Source: Adineta steineri (lineage: Eukaryota; Rotifera; Eurotatoria; Adinetida; Adinetidae). From it: a DNA stretch of 64,000 bases. Below the pieces are notes generated by a model, which worked only from the letters and a program-made list of their open reading frames with translations, was not told the origin of the DNA and did no database searches. The stretch lies in contig CAJNOI010000007.1 of NCBI GenBank assembly GCA_905250115.1, positions 239,049 to 303,048 on the forward strand, written 5' to 3'. The translations under genes were made by a program, and so were the position numbers. Positions 10,944-21,654 of the stretch are shown here, one piece after another. Each line of letters begins with the position of its first letter. Within the stretch, counting starts at the first letter, position 1.

Positions 10944-11646
10944 TTTAACTATACGTAATGAAAATTGTGTGCGTTTTATTTTTTTTTAAAGAGAGAAAAG
11001 TGAGCAACAAATCGTCGTTAATAATTGAAGAAAAAGAAATGAATTGAGTTCTCCTATTTCAAGGACAAAGAAAACCTTTTTTTTCTCTTTCTACGTTTCT
11101 GACAACAACAAAACAGATGTGTTATGTTATTTTAATAAGGCCTCTTTGGGAATGCATTTCTATTCTGATGATTGTAGACTTACATGTAAACAGAATTGAG
11201 TGCACGAAAATATGAAAATATTATACAAAAAGCAAATATTATTCACTTTTTTTCTAGTTCAAAATGTAACTAAAATATTATGATGAAATTTCTATATGTC
11301 TATCAACATATAAGAACACGTGATTTGTAATATATATTTATATATATATATGCATATCCAGTATTTGATATCGATAAATACTGTTAAATAGTTTCTATAT
11401 ATATTATAAAGTAAAACGTTGTTATTTTTTAGTTATTGCGATATTGTTTAATTCATAATTTTATTGTATTTTTACTCTAAGAGATTTAAAAGAAATAATT
11501 TTCATGGACTTCGTCATTGATTTATTTGCGTTAATTAGATCATATTTTATAAAAAGAAGAAATCCTCTTTTTCATCTAATTAAATCTAAGATATTTTTTG
11601 TCATTAAAAAGTTTCGCAAAGCGAGAAGACTTGAAGCCATGTAGTA
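10944..11646. other. Intergenic, AT-rich, no gene seen
   Basis: This is upstream of the YbaY-like gene (reads leftward) and downstream of the Pro/Gly-repeat gene (ends at 11647). It holds short TA runs near 11330-11350 and no open frame with coding character. A polyadenylation signal for the Pro/Gly gene would lie just below 11640. Confidence 0.5.
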
Positions 11647-12423
11647 TTAACGACGACGTGCAATAACTCGGCGATAGCGACCAGGTGGAAATTGTCCATT
11701 CTGTCCAGGTCCAAAAGGTCCGCCAGATCCACGAGGTCCACCCATTCCACCGGGTCCACCAAATCCACCGGGGCCGTTAGGTCCATATGGATTACGGCCA
11801 GGCATACCGGGTTGAGCACCAACACCAGGTCCATTTAGAGGACGTACACCAGGTTGTACAGGTGCATTTATAGGATTAGGATGAATAAGAGGTGCTGCCC
11901 CTTGACCACCTCCCATTGCAGCTGGTAGCATTGCTTGACCAGCAAGAGTTGGTAAGGTTACGAATTGTTCAGCTGGAACGGTATAAGCATAAGCTGATTC
12001 AGGATTATAAATTGTATGATGATGAGCAGCCTGGCTGTGATGATGATGACCAGTATGATACGTTGGTCCTCCTCCTGGTAAAAGTACAGTATGTACTACA
12101 GCTGGAGCTGGAGGTGGTATAACAGCTGGCGCAGGAGCAACGGGAAAACTAGCAGGTGCTGGTCGTGGATATCCTCCTTGTCGTGGATACCCTCTTTGTC
12201 GTGGATATCCCCCTTGTTGTGGATATCCCCCTTGTTGTGGAAATCCTCCTTGTTGTGGAAATCTCCCCTGTTGTGGAAATCCTCCTTGTTGTGGAAATCC
12301 GCCTTGTTGTGGAAATCCCCCCTGTTGTGGAAATCCTCCTTGTTGTGGAAATCCTCCTTGTTGTGGATATCCCCGAGATCTTGGTGGTCCTGATGGACGT
12401 CGACGAAGAGGTGCTGGTTGCAT
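11647..12423 (-). CDS. Pro/Gly/Gln-rich low-complexity protein with GFPQQG hexapeptide repeats
   Basis: 258 residues from ATG 12423 ([18 protein letters not shown]), which has an AACAAA context. An in-frame GTG at 12450 is not used here. Residues ~18-90 consist of about 12 tandem hexapeptides ([12 protein letters not shown], then GYPRQG). A Pro/Ala-rich segment, a His-rich patch ([14 protein letters not shown], ~135-150), a hydrophobic Ala/Leu part and a Gly/Pro-rich tail ending in [10 protein letters not shown] follow. I do not recognise a folded domain. The composition fits an intrinsically disordered, possibly RNA-binding or phase-separating protein, or a structural protein. There is no signal peptide. 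The strong Pro/Gly codon bias makes this patch much more GC-rich than its surroundings. Confidence 0.6.
   Translation of the reverse strand: MQPAPLRRRPSGPPRSRGYPQQGGFPQQGGFPQQGGFPQQGGFPQQGGFPQQGRFPQQGGFPQQGGYPQQGGYPRQRGYPRQGGYPRPAPASFPVAPAPAVIPPPAPAVVHTVLLPGGGPTYHTGHHHHSQAAHHHTIYNPESAYAYTVPAEQFVTLPTLAGQAMLPAAMGGGQGAAPLIHPNPINAPVQPGVRPLNGPGVGAQPGMPGRNPYGPNGPGGFGGPGGMGGPRGSGGPFGPGQNGQFPPGRYRRVIARRR
12166..12378 (-). repeat. 18-base tandem repeat, ~12 copies, in frame
   Basis: Near-perfect 18-base units (GGAAATCCTCCTTGTTGT on the plus strand, with GGATATCC variants) encode the hexapeptides [18 protein letters not shown] on the minus strand. The units at the low-coordinate end are more diverged (PRQ types), while the central ones are almost identical. 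That pattern fits recent slippage or unequal exchange in the middle of the array, and copy number is likely to vary between alleles. Confidence 0.85.
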
Positions 12424-13519
12424 TTTGTTTACAGGGTGACTATCAAGCACCTTACTTTTTTATGATAATAAAAAGAAACTACAAAATATAATAAAACGCC
12501 ACGAGCTACGCTTCAGTGCTTCACTCAAGCATGTTAGTTATCATTAAGACATGATTTTTTTTCAATTACAGACACACGTCGCATACAAAAACTAACGATC
12601 ACCTTTAAGAAAAAAGTTAGAAAGTAATTTCAAGGTTACACATGCTATCATTTTTTGTTATTGTCAAATAATATTCGATTAGCTACATGTCATAGTAGTA
12701 AAAAAACATATTTTACCTAAAAGATCATTATCTATTTTTGTTGTTTTTTACGTCGATAGATGATTCAATATATGACAAAAAAATACTTCCTTTTTTTGCG
12801 TAATTAGTTTTAATCCTAAGCATTTTAAACTAATTTAATTCAAATAGAAATCAGCGTTTAAAAAAGATAAATAAAGAATAATTTTACCATTTCATCCTAA
12901 TGATTAAATATTTTATTATTATTCTCGTTTTTTCTCTTTTATAGATGCAAATGGGTGTTGAAATTTAAATTCATTGGTTTAAGACATGATTTAGTTTTTA
13001 CATTGATATTATAATTTATCAATCCTGGTAAGAATAAAAATAAGCATTTCATATAATATAAATGACTCGTTTACAGCCTCGATAAACAAAACTAAAATCA
13101 AACTTCGTATGATGAAAACTTTTGTCTTGAAATATTCGATGATTTATCGACATGATTAGAGTCGCTGACGAAGTTTATCTATTGAGACCTATTTACCTTT
13201 TCGTTTTGCTAACCACTAATAAAACAAATTAAAAATGTTTTTCGCATAATTTAGTACTTATCTATGAGTATTAGTTTTCATTGAGCTTGAAGCATATCAA
13301 CAAATTCAGACGAACCATAACTAATAATGAATTGATTTTAACTTTAGATAACAACATTATTTGTTAATCGTCAAATACACATACAAAAGTAAAAAGAATT
13401 ATGTAAGTCATCTTTTTTTAGCATTATCTTATCTTTAATTTGAATGTCATAAATTCTTAGAAACGAATATTGATTTTATTTTTTTTTGCATTTTAATTTC
13501 AGATAGAAAAATATTTCTT
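12424..13519. other. Intergenic between divergent genes, with probable COPS9 5' UTR
   Basis: Shared upstream region of the Pro/Gly-repeat gene (leftward) and COPS9 (rightward). A GC-richer block at about 12494-12540 (GCCACGAGCTACGCTTCAG) lies 70-120 bases upstream of the leftward ATG and may be its promoter. Just before the COPS9 ATG, a polypyrimidine run ending TTTCAG at 13501 looks like a 3' splice site, so a 5' UTR intron is likely. Its donor is not certain. Confidence 0.45.
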
Positions 13520-13810
13520 ATGGATCAATATTTTGGAATTTCAAAAGCAATTGATGAAGGAATGTATGCAGATGAAAGTGGCGGTAATTTTGATGATTAT
13601 GATGATGATATGGGTGTTGGAAGTGGTGAAGCAATGATGCGTATTGATTCATCATCAACTACTGGTTTTATGTCTCATCATCCTCATCATATGACATTAA
13701 TGGCAGCTGAAAAAATAGTTCATACTGATTTTTTTAATGATTTTGGGGATCTTTTTGATACGGATAATTTTGCTCTTAATGCGACAACAGCAGGACATGT
13801 AACAGCTTAA
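13520..13810 (+). CDS. COPS9: COP9 signalosome subunit 9 (COPS9/CSNAP/MYEOV2)
   Basis: 96 residues. The C-terminal part 'LMAAEKIVHTDFFNDFGDLFD' closely matches the signature end of animal COPS9, which has '[22 protein letters not shown]'. COPS9 is the ninth, very small subunit of the COP9 signalosome, which removes NEDD8 from cullin-RING ubiquitin ligases. The conserved Phe/Asp-rich tail is the part that docks into the complex. The rotifer protein is longer than the 57-residue human one, with an acidic N-terminal extension (ESGGNFDDYDDDMGVGSG) and a His/Met-rich linker. It also has ~10 residues after the conserved motif, ending AGHVTA. The reading frame is one exon, probably preceded by a 5' UTR intron (acceptor at 13501). 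Confidence 0.85.
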   Translation: MDQYFGISKAIDEGMYADESGGNFDDYDDDMGVGSGEAMMRIDSSSTTGFMSHHPHHMTLMAAEKIVHTDFFNDFGDLFDTDNFALNATTAGHVTA

Positions 13811-14236
13811 ATTTTATATATATATATAAATCGGACTAATGTGTATTTGTTTATAAAGCAGAAAAAAAAATAAAATGAATGATTTTTAATCAAGAAATAT
13901 TTTTAAAAATGATTTAAAGATTATTACTAAATAAATATATCAACAATATAATTGACTATGCATACAACAATCTAGATATAAATGAATAGATTTTATGATG
14001 TGAGAATGTGCCTAGAAATATGCAGATGGTATTTTAGAAAAACATTATTGTACCGTTAGCGTGTTTCTCATAATGGAATAAATATCTGATAATTATTGTC
14101 TATTGCTCTTTGTTCTCTAGAAAACAAGTCGTATGATATATTTAGCGACAGTTAAGACAGATTGTTCGTTTCTCATAGATGTAGTATTTAAAAACTTGTT
14201 ATTTCATTATTAATTGTAAAGACGAGAAAAAAGATC
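13811..14236. other. Intergenic: COPS9 3' UTR and saposin gene A promoter
   Basis: Starts with a TA-rich 3' UTR and AATAAA-like signals near 13870. The right end contains the promoter block listed at 14168-14191. No further open frame with coding character is seen. Confidence 0.5.
14168..14191 (+). promoter_or_regulatory. Conserved TTTCTCAT...TATTTAA promoter block, gene A
   Basis: TTTCTCATAGATGTAGTATTTAAA lies ~45 bases before the ATG of the first saposin/countin-like gene. It aligns without gaps to blocks before the other two paralogues (16368-16391 and 18281-18304): TTCTCAT, then TATTTAA at identical spacing. TATTTAA is the likely TATA-type element. (Quoted block split for reading: TTTCTCATAGAT + GTAGTATTTAAA.). 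Confidence 0.65.
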
Positions 14237-15122
14237 ATGTATAAATCATTAATTCTTGTATTGGTTGTTCTTATTGGTGCTGTTGCAGCTGATAAGCGTC
14301 CATTGAAATTACAATCAAGTCATATTCAACGTATTGGCAAACCACTTCATCAAGGAAATGTCGGTCTTGATTGGTGTCCACAATGTATCGACACTTGGGA
14401 TGATATAGTTCAAGTTGTTCTTGATGTCATCCTTCAGTATGGTGTTTTGGATACATGTGGTGATTTATGTGCTATTGTTGAATCAAAAACAGGCTCCGGA
14501 GTTCTCGGATTTATTTGTAACTTTGGTTGTGACTTTTTGGGTCTTGATGAATTTATTAAATTAATGAATAAAGCCGATATTGATCCAATTTATTACTGTG
14601 AAAAAATGAACTTTTGCCCAAGTAAGTCATAGAAGTTCTATTAAAACTTGAAAAAAAAAGAAATTTTTAATTTTACAGTTAATGATAATGGTGATGCGAA
14701 ATTTAAATCTTTTGCCGTTCTTCCACCACGTGCAAAAATTGGTACTAAAATTGCTATTGATTTCGTTTATGTATCAAAAAATGGAACTGGTACTGGTGAA
14801 ATGATTCTTTCGATTCAAACTGTTGATAAAGTTCCACTTTCTGCTGGCTTATTAGTCGAAGCACAAAAACCTGGTACATATGGTGACCGTATCGCTATTG
14901 ATACTTCTCCAGATCCAGAGTGTGATCCTACCGAAAGTAAAAAATTCTATTTCAATCAATGTTATTATTCTATGAAATTATTTTTCTATAGGTCAATGTG
15001 AAGAATGGTTACAAGGTGTTTATAATGTTACAGTAATACTTTGTAATGGACAATGCGGTTCACATCATCCACATTCAGCTATTTATGATACAGCTCATGG
15101 TTCTTTTTCACTTTATGAATAG
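14237..15122 (+). CDS. Secreted saposin B/countin-like protein A
   Basis: Exons 14237-14621, 14679-14936 and 14992-15122 encode 257 residues. A signal peptide (MYKSLILVLVVLIGAVAADK) precedes a saposin-like helical domain with six cysteines: CPQC, then DTCGDLC, FICNFGC and YYCEKMNFC. A beta-rich C-terminal domain (~135-257) has 'NDNGDAKF', 'NGTGTGE', 'KPGTYGDRI', 'CDPTE', 'CEEWLQGVYNVTV' and 'CNGQCGSHHPHSAIYDTAHGSF'. The saposin-plus-beta layout resembles the countin family, a secreted cell-counting factor of Dictyostelium; that assignment is from memory of family architecture. Saposin folds usually bind lipids or membranes. It is the first of three tandem paralogues with identical intron phases and an identical 258-nt middle exon length. 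Confidence 0.75.
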
Positions 15123-16456
15123 TAATTGTGTGTAGTTTTATTAAGAAAAATAAACAATAAGAATTTTCATATGAATAAATAAAATCTCATCTATATTCTT
15201 ACAGCACATTTTATTGATAATTCATATTCTGAAATATCATGATAACATAAATAAACAGATGCAAACGACTTAATAAATATTTTAAATTGTATTTTCTTTT
15301 GAAAAGCTATGGCACACGTATGGCAATCTCTAAGGAATAATTACTTTTATGTTATTATTATTTTCTTGAGCAAATATATGATTGATGATTTGATTTCTCA
15401 GCTATTATTCTGCTTTTAGAAGAAAAATTTATTTTTGATTTATGCTCTACTACTAATTACAGCATGTTCAATACGAATATATGATGTTGTAGTTGAAAAA
15501 AACCTGATTAAATGTCATATCTCATATTTTCTTTTTTATATTTACGAGCTTAAAAAGATAATCAATGAAAAAGTCAAATCAGATTGTTTTTTTTCTCATC
15601 ATAGACATTTCAGACTATTGATAAGGACTAAATCTAAAAATAACAACACACAATTACGAATATTGATATAGATGTCTTATTTCAAAATTAAATCGTACCA
15701 TAGTTGATATTAATCTTTGTGCTATGCATTATTGCTAATAAACTGATTGGAAAATTCTTAATAATCTTGATTAATTTCTTTGTTTCATGAATCTTTTTCC
15801 TTAGTAGCAACTTATGATGTTTGGCTATCGACATATATAATGTCACTACCAAATTTTATAACTGAGAATACAGTTCACATAACTAAGTTCTTTCAGTTAC
15901 AAATATATAGATTTTATTATGTAGTATATGAAAAAAAGGATAATATCAAAAGTCGATGAAAATATATAGGAAAAGTTTTTAAAATTCAATTAGTAATCAA
16001 CTTAAAATATGAACATATACATAAACTGAAGTAACAAAGGATTGACTATTTTTATTTACTATGAAAATTCTGAACGAAAAGGTTTACTGATTAAATATTC
16101 TATCTATTAGTTATTAATGTTCGAATCTAAAATGAAGATTCTATTGCTTTTAAAAATTGTTAACTAACTATGTTTTTCTTTCTGATATTCATTTCGTCAA
16201 AACAGTTTAGTTTACTGATAATAACTAAAATGAAAAGACTAATCAATAAATCGAATGATTATTAAATCAAGGTGAAAAACTAATAATAATATTGTGTGAA
16301 AATTCCACCATTTGTGCTGATTAACTAGTTGAAGTACATAGTCCCAACAACATCAGACAGCTTGTCTGTTTCTCATAGAAGGTTTATTTAAATGAATTAC
16401 CAGTTCTATTGTTTTTCTTTATTAACGTGCAGAAAGAAAGCAACAACAATAAAACA
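15123..16456. other. Intergenic between saposin genes A and B
   Basis: Begins with the gene A 3' UTR (AATAAA near 15150-15180). The remainder is AT-rich without a coding-like frame; short open frames near 15435-15671 show no coding signature. The right end carries the gene B promoter block (16368-16391) and a short 5' UTR. Confidence 0.5.
16368..16391 (+). promoter_or_regulatory. Conserved TTTCTCAT...TATTTAA promoter block, gene B
   Basis: TTTCTCATAGAA + GGTTTATTTAAA, ~65 bases before the gene B ATG. It matches the gene A block (14168-14191) at about 19 of 24 positions with no gaps. The similarity extends upstream (GACAGCTTGTCTG here, GACAGATTGTTCG in gene A). Confidence 0.65.
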
Positions 16457-17380
16457 ATGTACAAAGCTTTGATATGTATATTGCTTGTGATAATTGGAGC
16501 TACGTATGCTTCATATCCAATCGCTAAACAACCAAAAAAACTTCAACGTCTTCCTTCAAATTATGGAGAAACAAAAGTTGGCATTGATTTGTGTCCAGAA
16601 TGTATTGAAGAAGCTGTCGAAATAATTAATGTTATACTTAATATTATTCTTGATGAAGGAATTATCGAAACCTGCGGTGAATTATGTGGACTTCTTGCTA
16701 ATAAAACTGGTTCGAAAATTATTGGCGATGTTTGTGATGTTGCATGTGAAGCATTTGGTCTTGATGAATTTGTTAAGGCACTTATCAAAGCTGATCTTGA
16801 TCCAATTTGGTATTGTGAAATGGCTGATCTTTGTCCAAGTAAGACAAATAAATTTAATCGTTTTTTTCTTGTAAAATATACAAAAAATATTTCTAGTTAA
16901 TGATCATGGTGATGCTAAATTTACCAATTTTCAAATTACACCTAAAACTGCACCTGAAGGTTCAACATTTGTATTTGATTGTTCTTTTACTAGTGTCAAT
17001 GGTACTGGAACAGGTGTAATTAATATCGTAATGATTGATCCTAAAAATCGAACTGCAGCTAATCTTTATTGGTTTGAAGCAAGAAAACCTGGTACATATC
17101 CAGAAAAAATTGGTTTACAAACTCTATTTGAACTTGATTGTGATCCTACACAAGGTAAGAAGATGTTTATTTGCATTGACTTTGATAAATATTATCTTAT
17201 ATTCTATTCATAGAACTTTGTGATGGTTGGGCAATTGGTACTTATAATGTTACTGCACAAGTATGCAATGGAGAATGTGGTTCACATCATCCACACTCAT
17301 CGACTTATGATACAGCTACAGGCTCATTTGAAATTACAAAGAAGAAAAATAGTTTTTTAAAGAATATTACTTTTTTGTGA
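16457..17380 (+). CDS. Secreted saposin B/countin-like protein B
   Basis: Exons 16457-16838, 16897-17154 and 17214-17380 encode 268 residues. The start is the MYKALICILLVIIGATYAS signal peptide; the frame is open further upstream but that part is not hydrophobic. The saposin domain has CPEC, ETCGELC, DVCDVAC and WYCEMADLC, then the beta-rich domain with 'INDHGDAKF', 'NGTGTGV', 'KPGTYPEKI' and 'CNGECGSHHPHSSTYDTATGSF'. It is 11 residues longer than its neighbours because the shared end is followed by a Lys/Asn-rich tail (KKKNSFLKNITFL). Its beta domain has 'NLYWFEARKPG' where A and C have 'LLVEAQKPG'/'FLLEASKAG', the largest internal divergence. Middle repeat of the three-gene array. Confidence 0.75.
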
Positions 17381-18368
17381 AAAATTTATTAGATTAATAA
17401 ATATTATTTTGTTGATAAAGAACACTTATTAAAAAATAAAATATATTCCATTGATGAAAGCATTCATGTCTAATTCTAACTTACAATATATAATTGATTT
17501 CTTCTGTTAACACCATGCATATTTTTCTATTCATATCGATAGAGATATATGATAAATTGTATAGCCCAGATTAATTACGTATTAATATAATCAGTGTCCT
17601 ATTTAGTTTCAAATAAGTACGAATATGAAGAATGGCGTAAAAGAGTAATAAACCAGTCTTTTCGGTTATATTGACATTATAACTCTTCATCAATATGTTT
17701 ATAATTTATCATAAAATATACGATTTCTTGATATTGTGAATTTTTACAGAGAATATTGATAGAAAACTATTATACAATTATTAGTACTTTAGATTGGTAT
17801 TATTTGAAATATTTTCATGACCTTCAAGTATGAATAAAATATTTTTCGACCTAGTTATTGAGTGTTTTACTTCTTCAGAAAATGGGTCAATTTTTCATCT
17901 GATGCTATTTTAGTTTAGAATAATACCGAACATAAAATAAAAATATTTTGAAATTGATTATGATAAGTATGAATTAATCAAGGAATAATTAGTAATCTGC
18001 TTTTGGCTATAGACAATGTTTGAAATCAGATCAATGATATTCGAGGGATTTATTTAAATTTCTAGAATCAACGATTATCTTTTTTTTAATTCAATAACGA
18101 CATTTAACTGCGAATATTTTTTTAATATCTCAAAGATAAAACTAAAAGCAACTTCACAATAGCCTAGAATGTGCTAGATTTTATAAAAATCCCATAGAAG
18201 AATAATTTATGAGAAAATCGGACCATTTGTGTAAGTTTATTGTCAATTTATTTTAGCTTTCTTCAAACGCAAAGCAGCTGATAAGATTCTCATCAAGATG
18301 ATATTTAAGTGTGTTGTGTTCCATCAATCGGCATCTTTTATCAATTGTAAAAATCATTAGTAGAAGCA
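17381..18368. other. Intergenic between saposin genes B and C
   Basis: AT-rich with the gene B polyadenylation region at the left (AATAAA near 17395 and 17435) and the gene C promoter block (18281-18304) at the right. No coding-like frame and no recognisable relic of another paralogue. Confidence 0.5.
18281..18304 (+). promoter_or_regulatory. Conserved TTCTCAT...TATTTAA promoter block, gene C
   Basis: ATTCTCATCAAG + ATGATATTTAAG, ~65 bases before the gene C ATG. It is the most diverged of the three, but TTCTCAT and TATTTAA keep exactly the same spacing as in genes A and B. Confidence 0.6.
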
Positions 18369-19263
18369 ATGTATAAGGCTCTTACTTGTGTTCTTATTGC
18401 TCTCGTTGGTATTACCAGTGCTTCAAACGTTTTTAACGTTAAATCATACAATATCCAACAAGTTGCATCACCATTTGCTCAACCAGAATTACGTCTTACT
18501 CTTTGTCCAGCATGCATTGATATTGCTGATCGATCAATCAATGTTTTGCTCGAATTGATTCTTGATACTGGTATTATTGGTTCATGCAGTGCATTATGTC
18601 AAGCTTTAGGCCAAAAAACTGGATCAGCTATCCTTGCTACAGTATGTGATTTAGTATGTGACGTTGTTGGTATCGATGAATTTATTAAAATGATTGACAA
18701 GGCTGATATTGATCCAATTTGGTATTGTGAAATTGCTAAAATGTGTCCAAGTAATAAAATATTTGTTCCATAAAATTATTCAAAAAAAAATAAAAAATAT
18801 TTATCTTTATAGTTAATGATCATGGTGATGCTAAATTCACCAAATTTACAATCGCACCAGCTTCTGGTCCAAAAGGAACAACATTTACATTTGACTTTGC
18901 CTATACATCCGTAAATGGAACTGGCACTGGTGAACTCGATATTGACATTCAATGTCCAGATAAGATTCCAATTGGTACTGGTTTCTTATTGGAAGCTTCG
19001 AAAGCCGGTACATACGGACAAAAAGTCACTGTTAAAGCTGAACCTGATCCACATTGTGATCCTACACAAGGTAATATTCTTCTTATTATAAAAATATAAC
19101 GTAAGATATTTATTTTCAATATTTTTTATTAGAAATGTGTGAAGAATGGTTACCAGGTACTTACAATGTAACAATTCAAGTTTGCAATGGTGAATGTGGA
19201 TCAAAACATCCCCATTCAGCTATCTATGATACAGTTAAAGGATCATTTGTACTCACTAAATAA
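18369..19263 (+). CDS. Secreted saposin B/countin-like protein C
   Basis: Exons 18369-18750, 18813-19070 and 19133-19263 encode 256 residues. The signal peptide is MYKALTCVLIALVGITSAS. The saposin domain has CPAC, GSCSALC, TVCDLVC and WYCEIAKMC, and the beta-rich domain has 'INDHGDAKF', 'NGTGTGELDIDI', 'KAGTYGQKV', 'CDPTQ', 'CEEWLPGTYNVTI' and 'CNGECGSKHPHSAIYDTVKGSF'. The middle exon is 258 nt as in A and B, and splice phases match. The His-His pair after 'CGS' in A and B is Lys-His here. It ends about 240 bases from the convergent M13 peptidase gene, another secreted protein. Confidence 0.75.
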
Positions 19264-19504
19264 TCAATAACTCATTTATTTTTATGTTTGCAATAAAATT
19301 TAGTATTCGATTTATTGCGTATATATCTTTTTATTCTTCAAATAAAAATATCGTATATCTTAATTAGGAAAAGTATACGTTTCTCATATATGAATCATTG
19401 AATAGAATAGTTCTCAATGGTAGAATTAAGATAAGATATGTTAAAAATGATAGATAAAAGTTTTATTATTAACGTTTTGTTTAAAAAATACAAATTTGTT
19501 TTAT

Positions 19505-21654
19505 TCACCAAATAAGAACACGTTTAGAAGGTTCTCGATACATTTCATCTGTTTTCGATACATTAAAAGTTTCATAAAATCCCTTCATATTTGATAATGG
19601 TGCATTGACACGTAATATAGCTGGTGGATGTTCATCTGTTTTAAGTAAAGTAAAAGTTGATGCTTCGGTTCTTTTTATTCTTGATAGACGTGCATAAGAT
19701 AAGAAAAATCGTTGATTTGGTGTCAAACCATCAATTGGTATTCCAGCTTTAGCTTGATCAGTTTGTAGAAATGCTTCGTATGCTACTTCAAGACCACCAA
19801 GATCAGCAAGATTTTCTCCTAAACTTAAAAGTCCATTAACAGATGTACCAGAAACATTAAAGCTACTATATTGATCAATAATAAGTTTTGTACGAGAATT
19901 AAATTCATTGATATCTTCTGGTGCCCACCATGAAAAAAGATTACCATTTTCATCGTATTTTCTACCTTTATCATCAAATGAATGTGTTAATTCATGACCA
20001 ACGACAGCACCCATTGCGCCATAATTGATTGCATCATCGGCATCAAATATAAAAACTGGATCTTGAAGAATAGCAGCTGGAAAATTAATGGAATTAAATA
20101 ATTCAGACTAAAAAGAATAAATATTGATTCAAGATTTTTCAAGTTGAATAACAAATACTTACATTATATGCATTGACTGTTTGTGGTGAGAAAAATATCC
20201 ATTCATTTCTATCAACTGGTTTATGTAAATCATTAATTTTTTTTCTATATGTATATTCAAATATACTCGATATTGAATCAAAATAAGATCGTCGATTCAT
20301 ATGAATAGTATCATAAGTTTTCCATTCAGATGGATAACCTATTTGTGTAGTTACTTTATCTAATTTTTTTATTGCTTTTTCTTTTGTTTTATCACTCATC
20401 CATTCATTACGCATAAGACGTTCACGATAAACCTCAATTATATGATGAACTAGTTTTAATGTACGTTGTTTAGCTGAACTAGAAAAATACATTTCAACAT
20501 ATAGCTGTCCTAATGATTCTCCAATATAGTCATTGATATTTTCAATAATTTTCATCCATTTTGGTTTATCTTCTAATCTACCATAAATAATATGATCAAA
20601 CATATAAAATCGAGCTTTAACAAAATCTTTATTTAAATAATTTGCCATTTTATGTAAAATTGTAAAACGAATCTTATTTTTCCATGTATTCAATGATTGA
20701 CTAACAATTAATTTTTCTAATGATTGATAATAATCTAATTGTGATACAACAACAGTTTGATTTACTATTTCTAATACATTAAATATACGATGCCAACCAA
20801 GATTTGGCATCATACGATCAAGTTCATCAACTGTATATTTTGCATAATTTTTTTCTGGATCACGTAATTCAGCAGGTGAACGATGTGAAACAGCTAATTG
20901 TGCTTCAAGTGTTAAAACATCTTCGGCATCCATTGAATTCGTTGTTTTATTTACAATATGATTTGTTAAATTAAGAAGACGATCAATATAATTTATATAA
21001 TTAACACGAATATCTTTTGATCTAACATCATTACGAAAATAATAATCACGTTCAGGAAGTACAAGACCTTTTTGCTAAAATAATAAGAATAAGAATTAAA
21101 AGACAACAAAATCAAATGTTTTATATTACTTTCCAACTGGCGATATTAACTAATGTATTTCGATCATCAGCAAAAACATCAAATTCAAATATTAGACCAA
21201 TATTCGTTTTCTTATACCAATTAAGAACAAATAGAATTAATTCTTGATATGTATTTACATTTTCAAGTTGAATTAATATTTCTTTTAAAGGTTCAATATT
21301 AAGTTGTTCAATAGCTTGTTCATCAAGACCAGATAAATATAAATCAGCAAGTTTACGTTGTAATGAATCAACTGGATGTGGTGCTTCTGATGTTCCATTA
21401 TTTGTTAAACCATCTAAGATACCTTTTAATTTATGTAAAGTTTCATATGTCATTGTATAAATACTCCCCCATTGTATTTGAGATGGTGGAATAACTGTTC
21501 GATTCATCCAACGACCATTAGTAAATGTAAAAAAATCATCTGTAGGGCGAATAGACCAATCAAGATCATTCGGATCAAAATGAGATGTACTATTAACCGA
21601 CATAATAAACCAAGTACACAATAGCGAAAGATAAACTGAAGTTAACGATCGCAT
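19505..21654 (-). CDS. Secreted M13 zinc metallopeptidase, bacterial PepO-like
   Basis: Exons 21654-21130, 21074-20163 and 20107-19505 give 679 residues. After a signal peptide (MRSLTSVYLSLLCTWFIMSV) come 'WSIRPTDDFFTFTNGRWM', 'GLVLPERDYY', 'ELRDPEKNYAKYTVDEL', 'IGYPSEWKTYD', 'SPQTVNAYN', 'NFPAAILQDP', the zinc motif HELTHSFDDKG, the third ligand ENLADLGG and the end 'EMYREPSKRVLIW'. M13 enzymes cleave small peptides. The mature chain has no cysteine. Animal neprilysins and ECEs have about ten conserved cysteines and end CxVW; bacterial PepO-type enzymes lack them and end R..W, as here. Together with bacterial-style segments such as 'RPTDDF' and 'LRDPEK.Y', this points to a bacterial-derived gene that gained two spliceosomal introns. 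The catalytic residues appear intact. Confidence 0.9.

Noticed and set aside
12156-12491. Plus-strand open frames of Leu/Val repeats over the GFPQQG array
   Set aside because: Shadow frames of the minus-strand repeat gene.
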